Shown piece by piece: positions 7,902-15,400 of a stretch of 56,052 nt of DNA (its first letter is position 1; every line of letters begins with the position of its first letter). Location of the stretch: positions 1-56,052 of the IMG/VR virus record IMGVR_UViG_3300042691_039309; one strand, 5' to 3'. Source of the stretch: a virus. Below the pieces are notes generated by a model. That model saw only the letters and a program-made list of their open reading frames with translations. It had not been told where the DNA came from and ran no database searches. Both the position numbers and the translations under genes were made by a program.

Positions 7902-8761
7902 AAAGTCAATTTAATAATATTGCAATGACTAGTATGCTATTTTGGTTCGATAATAAACTTCTAACTAAAGGAGAAGCTTTTACTAATCATAGCAGTTATT
8001 TTTGGCCTATAGATACTAGGTATTATGGTTATTATACTTATGGTGCACCATTTAAACAAATGGTAATAGATGAATCTATATCTGGAGCAAACATTATAAG
8101 TGGAGTATATATTAATAATGTTTTCACGCAAGTTGGTCAAAATTATCTAAGTGGAATAAACGCTACTCAAGGACAATTATATTTTAGTCAACCTATAGCT
8201 AATGCAGCAACTTCAATAAGTGGTAATTACGCAGTTAAAGATTTTAATATTTATTTAACCAGCGAAACAGAAGAGGATTTATTATTTGAAACCCAATTTC
8301 AATTAAAACCTCAAACCTTCCAAAATCCTACTGGATTGGCTTCAAATGTAGAGACATATCCTGTTATATATTTAAAATATCAAGGTGGCGCAAATGAGCC
8401 ATTTGCATTTGGCGGTATGGACACAACATATATTAATGTTAGGGCTATAGTATTATCAGATAATATATTTAAATTAGATGCAGTTACTAGCATATTTAGA
8501 GATACAGCCAGAGAATTTGTACCATTAATATATGATAATCAAATGCCATTTAATATGTTGGGTAGTTGCACTGGAGAATGCTTTAATTACAAAGAATTAA
8601 TTGCAGGAAAACAAGCAGATTTTCAATATCTATACATAGACAATGTTAGCGTATCTAAAACCGACAGTAGACTCAGTAATAGTTATAATAAATTAAACCC
8701 TAATCTTTTTACAGCTTTTATTGATTTCGAACTCAGTCAAAATAGATATCCTAGACAGTAA
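7898..8761 (+). CDS. Virion protein, possible tail terminator
   Basis: This 287-residue beta-rich protein starts at ATG 7898, overlapping the previous stop by ATGA. It contains repeated SG-turn elements (SISGANIISGVYINNVF, YLSGINATQGQLYFSQPI) and is rich in Asn, Tyr and Phe. It is longer than classical terminators (~130-190 residues). It sits directly before the major tail protein candidate, where the tail terminator or completion protein is expected. I do not recognise a family, so structural protein is the safe statement. Confidence 0.45.
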   Translation: MKSQFNNIAMTSMLFWFDNKLLTKGEAFTNHSSYFWPIDTRYYGYYTYGAPFKQMVIDESISGANIISGVYINNVFTQVGQNYLSGINATQGQLYFSQPIANAATSISGNYAVKDFNIYLTSETEEDLLFETQFQLKPQTFQNPTGLASNVETYPVIYLKYQGGANEPFAFGGMDTTYINVRAIVLSDNIFKLDAVTSIFRDTAREFVPLIYDNQMPFNMLGSCTGECFNYKELIAGKQADFQYLYIDNVSVSKTDSRLSNSYNKLNPNLFTAFIDFELSQNRYPRQ

Positions 8762-8788
8762 AAAAAACAGAAAAACATTAAAATTAAT

Positions 8789-8795
8789 GTGTAAT
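8789..8795 (+). promoter_or_regulatory. Putative late promoter motif GTGTAAT
   Basis: ATGTGTAATC lies 24 bases before ATG 8820 and overlaps the end of an inverted repeat, ACATTAA-AA-TTAATGT (8775-8790). A GGAGA ribosome binding site follows at 8806-8810. Confidence 0.5.
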
Positions 8796-8819
8796 CACTA
8801 GAAATGGAGAATATTTAAT

Positions 8820-9977
8820 ATGGCAACAAGAAATCGTATAATTTATCAATCTGAAGCTTTGTATGCTGGCCCAGCTCCAGCAACTGGATATCATTATGGC
8901 ACATGGACTCCTGGAATTGGTGGCAATTCAAATAGTCCAGAAGTCAATGCAAACTTAGTAAAACAACTTCAAAGAATTCAAACCGCTAACTATAGCTTTA
9001 CAGTAGATCGTACAGACGTAAACCAATTCGGCCAATTAGCCGCAATTGATCGCGTAATTTTAACAAACCCAACTGTTGCCCTAGATTTTAGTTACATTCT
9101 TGCTAATCTTGCTAATGAAAATATTTTAGGATTTACAATTGCAAGTGGTGGATCTCCTAGCGAAATCTCTGCAATCTCTGGATTCTTAAATGCAACTCAA
9201 GACGAAAGAAATTATTTCATCCGCACAGTTCCAGAAGGAAGTGATGCAGTAGGCTTTAACGATTCCAGCGCAGCTAGTAATGGTGTTATTGGCGTAGGAA
9301 ACGGATTTATCAGTTCCTATTCCACAGAAGGATCTGTAGGCAACTTCCCAACCACAACAATCAATGTTGAAGGTCTTAACATGAATTTCCAAAAGGGAAT
9401 TAGTGGTAATTTTGTCCCAGCAGTTAATCCTGCTGACGGTGGTGCTTTAGCAAATTACTATCAATTGCCAATGGCTCTTCAAAACGTTGGCGGAAGTTCT
9501 GCTAGTGGAATTAGTGCTCTTCGCCCAGGAGATATTACTCTAAGTATTCCTCAAACAACTGGTGGAGGAGCAGACGTAACGACAATGAACATCCAAAGCT
9601 ATACATTAAGCTTTGACTTAGCTCGTACACCAATTGAGAAACTCGGAAGCAAATTTGCTTTCGCTCGTCCAATTGACTTCCCATTAACAGTAACATTAAG
9701 CGTAGACGCTCAAGTAACAGATATTATCACCGGTAATATCGCTGAGCTAGTATGTAATGATAATGCAACATATAGCCCAACAGTTACAATCAAGGCTCCA
9801 GGTTGCGCCACAACAAGAGATACAGTAGCACAATTCAAACTAAAGGGTGCTAAACTTGATAGTCAAGAATTTAGCTCCGATATCGGAACTAATAAGTCTG
9901 TAACATTAACATTCAGTACTCAAGTAGGTGGTCCTCAAGATAGTCTAAACGGACTATTCATTAGTGGTCTTGCATAA
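8820..9977 (+). CDS. Probable major tail (tube) protein
   Basis: This 385-residue protein is rich in Gly, Ala, Ser and Thr and has no Lys/Glu-rich helices. It has its own GTGTAAT motif and GGAGA site upstream, and the only strong terminator I found follows it. Its codons more often end in C than its neighbours' (TTC, AAC, GAC, CGC), as expected for a very abundant protein. It lies between neck genes and the tape measure gene, as major tail proteins do. A segment at residues ~255-300 (YTLSFDLARTPIEKLGSKF, then PIDFPLTVTLSVDAQV) is echoed in the protein at 26136-26942, which suggests a shared tube-like fold. The evidence is context and expression signals rather than a recognised motif. Confidence 0.65.
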   Translation: MATRNRIIYQSEALYAGPAPATGYHYGTWTPGIGGNSNSPEVNANLVKQLQRIQTANYSFTVDRTDVNQFGQLAAIDRVILTNPTVALDFSYILANLANENILGFTIASGGSPSEISAISGFLNATQDERNYFIRTVPEGSDAVGFNDSSAASNGVIGVGNGFISSYSTEGSVGNFPTTTINVEGLNMNFQKGISGNFVPAVNPADGGALANYYQLPMALQNVGGSSASGISALRPGDITLSIPQTTGGGADVTTMNIQSYTLSFDLARTPIEKLGSKFAFARPIDFPLTVTLSVDAQVTDIITGNIAELVCNDNATYSPTVTIKAPGCATTRDTVAQFKLKGAKLDSQEFSSDIGTNKSVTLTFSTQVGGPQDSLNGLFISGLA

Positions 9978-10000
9978 TATTTAAATAATATTATCAATAA

Positions 10001-10034
10001 AATAACCCTCGCGTCCTGCGGGGGTTATTTTTTT
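10001..10034 (+). terminator. Rho-independent terminator after major tail gene
   Basis: AATAACCCTCGC (10001-10012) pairs with GCGGGGGTTATT (10018-10029) in a 12-bp stem with one G-U pair and loop GTCCT. A T-run to 10034 follows. It would limit readthrough from the major tail gene. Confidence 0.92.
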
Positions 10035-10036
10035 AT

Positions 10037-10043
10037 GTGTAAT
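10037..10043 (+). promoter_or_regulatory. Putative late promoter motif GTGTAAT
   Basis: ATGTGTAATG begins a few bases after the terminator and 37 bases before ATG 10081. It would restart transcription for the tail-assembly genes. The terminator-promoter pairing supports a promoter role for this motif. Confidence 0.55.
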
Positions 10044-10080
10044 GTAAGTTAAGGTTAAAGGTTAAAATAAAGGTAACATT

Positions 10081-10305
10081 ATGGAAAATGATCCAATTAA
10101 GGATATTACTCTTTTTCAAATAAAGAGAAAAATTACAAATATTTACAAGAATTTCTTTTTTATTCTTGAAGATTTAAGTGATTCTGGTTATAATATAAAT
10201 GATGAAACTTATCAAAAAATACGTAAAAGAGTTCTTGATAATGCAAACGACGCTATAAGAGAAATTGAAGAAAGCTTTAGTAAGTTAAACATAACAATAA
10301 AATGA
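10081..10305 (+). CDS. Small helical protein of unknown function
   Basis: This is a 74-residue protein, probably almost entirely helical, with DPIKDITLFQIKRKITNIYK at the N-terminus and an acidic/basic C-terminal helix. It is the first gene after the terminator and GTGTAAT motif and overlaps the next start by ATGA. It lies between the major tail and tape measure genes, where tail-assembly factors are expected. No family is recognised. Confidence 0.5.
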   Translation: MENDPIKDITLFQIKRKITNIYKNFFFILEDLSDSGYNINDETYQKIRKRVLDNANDAIREIEESFSKLNITIK

Positions 10306-10577
10306 AAATTAAAAAGATTAATTATAATTTTAGTATTGACCAGATTATAGAAAATAGTCTTTCAGTTCAAAGCATTCAAAAGAATCTAAAAGATAAATTC
10401 GGAATTTCTAATCCAAATCTAACTATTTTTAAAAATCCTAATTTTATTAAGAGTTATAGAGCTTGGAATGACGATAAAAAACACTTATTTATTAAAACAA
10501 TCGGCGGCGTTGTTTATTATGGAAAGATTAAAAAATATTTAACTGAAATAGTTGAAAATAATGGAGAAAAAATATGA
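10302..10577 (+). CDS. Small basic protein in the tail-assembly operon
   Basis: This 91-residue, Lys- and Asn-rich protein has a short hydrophobic beta segment (TIGGVVYYGKIKKYL) near the C-terminus. It is coupled to both neighbours by ATGA overlaps. No recognised motif. Its position suggests a role in tail assembly. Confidence 0.5.
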   Translation: MKIKKINYNFSIDQIIENSLSVQSIQKNLKDKFGISNPNLTIFKNPNFIKSYRAWNDDKKHLFIKTIGGVVYYGKIKKYLTEIVENNGEKI

Positions 10578-11335
10578 AAACAATGTTTACATTTGATGTT
10601 TACCACGAAAAAGAGATTGAAAAAGTAGATGTATCTACAAATGATAAAGGAGAAGAAGTTAAAGTAACATCTAAGGTTAAAACTACAGTCCCAGTTAAAC
10701 TTGGAATTAAAAAGCCAACAAGAAGTTTATTTGATGAAGCTGAGCTATTCTATGGTGTTAAATTATCAGAAGGTATTAAAGCTGGGTTATTAACTAGAGC
10801 TTTGTTAGCTAAAAGATTTAATAATGATGGTGGAGTTTTGAGTGATGAAGAACAAAAAGAGTACAATAATTTGTATAATAATTTTTTCAATCTTCAAAGT
10901 GAATTTCAAAAACTCTCCATGAAAGAGGAAGCTCTTAGGAATAATGAAGAGAAAGAAGCTTTGCAAAAAGTAATAAGTGAAATGAATGAAGCAAGAGATT
11001 TGCTTCAAAAATATGAAATGGCACAAGCTAATTTATTCGAACAAACCGCAGAAAATAGAGCAAGAAATAAAACTATTATGTGGTGGGTTCTACAATTAAG
11101 TTTAATCGAAGATCAAGATAAGAAATTGAAAGAACTCTTTGGAGAAGGTTCTTACGAAGAAAAACTTAAGAAATATGACGAAATTGAAGAATCTGAATTT
11201 AATATTGAGAAAATAGCTCTACAAAAATTATTGTATCTTATTAGCTTCTGGTATATTGGAAGAGCCGCTACAGAAGAAGAATTTGCTAAGTTGCTTGCAT
11301 TAATTCAAAAAGATGATACTGTCTCGGAGAAATAA
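10574..11335 (+). CDS. Probable tail-assembly chaperone
   Basis: This 253-residue protein has a beta-rich N-terminal region (residues 1-50, including KVKTTVPVKLGIKKPTR), a Leu/Glu-rich probable coiled coil (~85-150) and a helical C-terminus. In siphoviruses one or two chaperones lie between the major tail and tape measure genes, so this and the next gene are the best candidates. It ends in TAA followed at once by an in-frame TGA; the next gene continues in the same frame. I see no slippery heptamer at the end, so classical G/GT frameshifting is not supported. Confidence 0.5.
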   Translation: MKTMFTFDVYHEKEIEKVDVSTNDKGEEVKVTSKVKTTVPVKLGIKKPTRSLFDEAELFYGVKLSEGIKAGLLTRALLAKRFNNDGGVLSDEEQKEYNNLYNNFFNLQSEFQKLSMKEEALRNNEEKEALQKVISEMNEARDLLQKYEMAQANLFEQTAENRARNKTIMWWVLQLSLIEDQDKKLKELFGEGSYEEKLKKYDEIEESEFNIEKIALQKLLYLISFWYIGRAATEEEFAKLLALIQKDDTVSEK

Positions 11336-11338
11336 TGA

Positions 11339-12346
11339 TTGGAAACTCAAGATAAAAATCAACTAAGGCTTCTTTTCATTGATATATTAAATGGATATAC
11401 TTTAGCTTTTTTTAAAGATCAAAAAATTTATTATAAACACAATACCAGTTTTGATTCTGGTGATGTTGATTACAGAAGAGAAGACTTTATAAGAAAAGCT
11501 CAAAATAATGGTCTTCCTACTGAAAAAGAAAAAGAAGAATATCTCATCAAAGAAAAGCTTTGGTCTGAAGATAAGAATAAAGAAGTAGCCAATATAAAGT
11601 CATATATATTATCGCTAAAAACTACAAAATCAAAATTATTTAAAAATGATGATATTGATTATATTAATAAACAAATAAAAGAAGAAAACTTTAAATTAAT
11701 ATCTCTATTGGCAGAAAGAAAAGATTTGCTTGGTTTTACAGTTGAAGATTATGCTAATAAAAAGATAAATGAATACTATATGTTTAATTCTCTATTTAAA
11801 GATATATCCTTAACGGATCGTTTTTTTTCAGAAACTGAATTTGATGAACTAGAGAATAAAGATCTTTCTGAAGTTATAAATATATATGGAATTGTAAATA
11901 AAAAATTTAGTGAAAAGAACCTAAAAAAGATAGCTCTTTCTTCATATTTTCTAAGTCTATTTAATATTTGTAGCGATAACCCATATTATCTTTATGGAAA
12001 ACCAATCGTTAATCTTACATTTTATCAGATGGAAGTTTTTGGTTACGCTCGATATTTTAAAAATGCTTTATCTGATGCAAAACATAAGCCAGCTGATGAG
12101 TATTATGATGATCCAGAGAAGTTGATAGATTGGTTAGAAAGCAGTAAAAATGTTGAAGAAGTCTTAAATAAATCTAAAAATAAAAATAATGAAGGCGCAG
12201 TAGGAACTTCTATAGTTGGAGCGAAAAAAGAAGATTTAGCTAAAATTGGCGCAGACGAACAGAATGTAAGTTTACATAAAGAAGCTGAAAAGATGGGTGG
12301 AACATTAAGTATGACAGATTTAATGAAGCTTCATGGAATTAATTAG
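11339..12346 (+). CDS. Second probable tail-assembly protein
   Basis: This 335-residue, highly charged helical protein starts at TTG 11339, with GGAG at 11327-11330 as ribosome binding site. It lies in the same frame as the previous gene, separated from it by TAA and TGA (11333-11338). It contains long Lys/Glu runs and an Asp/Tyr stretch (HKPADEYYDDPEKLIDWLE), with a less charged C-terminal tail ending MTDLMKLHGIN. The position next to the tape measure gene suggests it helps load the tape measure protein. Function is inferred from context only. Confidence 0.5.
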   Translation: METQDKNQLRLLFIDILNGYTLAFFKDQKIYYKHNTSFDSGDVDYRREDFIRKAQNNGLPTEKEKEEYLIKEKLWSEDKNKEVANIKSYILSLKTTKSKLFKNDDIDYINKQIKEENFKLISLLAERKDLLGFTVEDYANKKINEYYMFNSLFKDISLTDRFFSETEFDELENKDLSEVINIYGIVNKKFSEKNLKKIALSSYFLSLFNICSDNPYYLYGKPIVNLTFYQMEVFGYARYFKNALSDAKHKPADEYYDDPEKLIDWLESSKNVEEVLNKSKNKNNEGAVGTSIVGAKKEDLAKIGADEQNVSLHKEAEKMGGTLSMTDLMKLHGIN

Positions 12347-12374
12347 TAATACTATTATAATTTATCAATATTTT

Positions 12375-12381
12375 GTGTAAT
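12375..12381 (+). promoter_or_regulatory. Putative late promoter motif GTGTAAT
   Basis: TTTTGTGTAATTT lies 23 bases before ATG 12405. The leader contains AAGGAATAAGGA, the same strong ribosome-binding stretch that precedes the fibre gene at 1064. Confidence 0.5.
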
Positions 12382-12404
12382 TTCTTATAGTAAAGGAATA
12401 AGGA

Positions 12405-15400
12405 ATGGCTAGGACTTCGGCTACAATTTCTGTAGGTGCAGATACAAGGCAACTCGAAAGAGATATTCAAAGAGCCTTGGGTAGAGACTTTAAATTTAAA
12501 GGTTTAAATGAAAAAGCATTTACTCAACCTCTTGGCAGAATTACAGGCGCAGCAAATGAATTCCAAAAATCATTAGACGCATCGAATGCTCGTGTTATTG
12601 CATTCGGAGCTAGTGCAGGATTAATATTTGGGGTAGAAAGAGCTTTTACATCATTAGTTAGAAGTACTATAGATGTACAGAAATCACTAACAGATATTAA
12701 TGTTATTTTAAATGTTAGTACAGATAGTTTACAAAAATTTGGAGATGGTTTATTTTCTGTAGCTAGAGATACAGCTCAAACTTTTGATACAGTCGCACAA
12801 GCTGCTACAGAATTTTCTCGTCAAGGTTTAGGTTTAGAAGAGACATTAAAAAGAACTAGAGACGCACTAATCTTAACTCGCTTAAGTGGTCTAGATACAA
12901 TTGCATCAGTAGAAGCTCTTACTGCTACTATCAATAGTTTTAGTAATGCGGCTTTAGATTCAACTATTATTATTAATAAATTAGCTAATGTTGACGCTGC
13001 ATTTGCAGTAAGTAGCGCGGATCTTGCAGAAGCTATTAAACGAGTCGGTAGTTCTGCTCAAGATGTTGGCGTAGATTTTGATGAATTGTTAGCTATTGTA
13101 ACAAGTGTTCAACAGACTACTGCTAGAGGCGGTGCTGTAATTGGAAACTCTCTTAAAACAATTTTTACTAGAATTCAAAGAACAGATACATTAGATGCGC
13201 TAGAAGAACTTGGTATTCAAGTAAGAACTATAGAAGGTAATACTTTACCAGCAATCCAAATATTATCTAATCTTGCAACGACTTTCAATACTTTGGGTGA
13301 TACACAAAGAGCACAAGTCGCAGAGCAAGTCGGCGGCGTTTTCCAGATAAACATTTTAAGAGCTGCTTTAGCTGATTTAGGTAAAGAATATTCAGTATAT
13401 AATAATGCACTAAAAGTTTCATCTAGCTCAACAAATGAAGCTGTACTTAGAAATGAAGCATTAAATCAAACATTATCTGCTTTAATTAATAAAACATTTG
13501 TAAATTTAACTAAAGTCGGCGCAGATATAGGAAGAATATCTTTTCAACCTACATTTGAAAATTTATTACAATTATTAAATAGAGGATTAGAACAGTTAGA
13601 TGTTGATTCAAAGACTACTGGAGGTAAAATTGGAAGGGGAATATTAGAGGGTATTGGTGATTTTATTAGTGGTCCTGGAGTAGTATTAGCTACTGCAGTG
13701 CTAGGAAAATTATTGATTAACTTAGGAAAATTTGCTGCAGATTCATTACAAACTATTTTAAATATTAATGTAAAAGCTCAAGAACGAGCACAGATCCAAA
13801 CAAAAATAAATCAAGTATTAGCTCAAGAACCAGCACTTGTACAAGCTGTTTATAATAAACAAATTAGTGTTTTAGATGTTGAAAATAAAATCTTAAGTAT
13901 TATTAGACAGCAAACTGTAGAAAGAGAAAGAGCCGCAGCCCTTTCCGCAACAATTGCTGGTGGTCTTGCTGGAAGAGGAGTTACTACAAGGGGTGGAACA
14001 TTAAAAGCCAAGAGTCAAGGCTTTATACCTAATTTTGCAAGTTCAGAAATCATGGGCGCATTAGCTGGTGGATATACTCCTGGTTATGTAAGAAAAATGA
14101 ATATTCCAGGAGAAGGATCTATCACATATAATTCTGCTGAAAGAGTTAAAAGATTCCCTGGGTTAAGTCAACCAGCAATCATGCCACCATCAAGAAGTCA
14201 AGCTGGTCAAACATACAAAGATACGTTCTCCTCAGTATATGGTTTCAATCCATATGCAAGTAGTGGATTTATACCTAATTTTGTTAGTAACGCAAAAATG
14301 GCAGCGGCAATCAGACTTGGTAGAATGACAGAAGAAGATGCTGCAAAATTAGGATATGTTAGATCTGATGTAAAGATTGCTCAAAGAAAAAGTCAAACTG
14401 TATTAAATAAGCCAACTCCACTAGATGTTAGCAGTATAGCAAGTATTTTATTACCATTTATTGGTTCTTCTAGAAGATTAGTTGGGCCTTTTTCTCCAAA
14501 AGGAAAATCTTCAGAATTTGCAATTACAAATATTCCTGTTTATGGAATGAAAAAAGCTGCCCTTGAAGGAGATTTAGTCGATGATAAAAGAAGATTATTT
14601 ACAAATATAACAGATAGCATTTTAACTAATACAACTGCTTTTATTGATACATTAAAACCTTTAGGTAAAACTGTAAATAGAGGAACTTTAGCAACTGCAT
14701 TCTCAAGTTCTGGTGAAAAAGGTGCTTATGGCGCAGTAAGAGGTGCTGTTGGATCTGCTTTTGAAATTGGAGTAAAAACTGCTTTAAATTATACTTCATT
14801 AGAATCAGGTAAAGGTTTTGGTGATTTCGACGTAAGAGGTGGAAGAAATATAGGAAATTTACAAAGACTTTTTGGATTTACAACTCTTCTCGCTGACTTT
14901 AAAGGCGGGTTATCTCAAGGTAATTTACAAAGCTTTGCTTCTAAAATTTATAAAGAACTTGGCGGGAGAAGAGAAGGATTTAGTACTACTAAAGGTAAAA
15001 AAGCTTCCGATGGTTTTATTCCTAATTTCTCTGCACTAAATGAAGCTATAGATAGAGAAATTATGGCTGGTGTATCACCAGCTAGAGTAAGAATTGGCCA
15101 AGATCGTAGACTGACTTCTGCTGCAAATCCACTTGGTTTAGGAGTTTATAATACGAAAGATGAACCTCTTGGTTTAGGTCAAGGAATCGGTAGATATGGT
15201 GGAAAAGCTAAAAGTGCTGGGGCTGCTGGTGGATTTATTCCTAATTTTGTTGCTCCTTTGGCTGCGGCTGGATTTGCTATTGGAAGTAGAGCATTATTAG
15301 CTCTTTCTATTGGCGTCCCAATCGTAAATGAAACTTTAAAAGAATTAGTTGGTGGTCAAAACAAAGTTACTGATGCGTTAGACATCGCAACAAAAGCTTT

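Noticed and set aside
11320-11345. Programmed frameshift between tail chaperone genes
   Set aside because: The two genes lie in the same frame, and I see no slippery heptamer before the stop. In-frame readthrough is the only way to join them.
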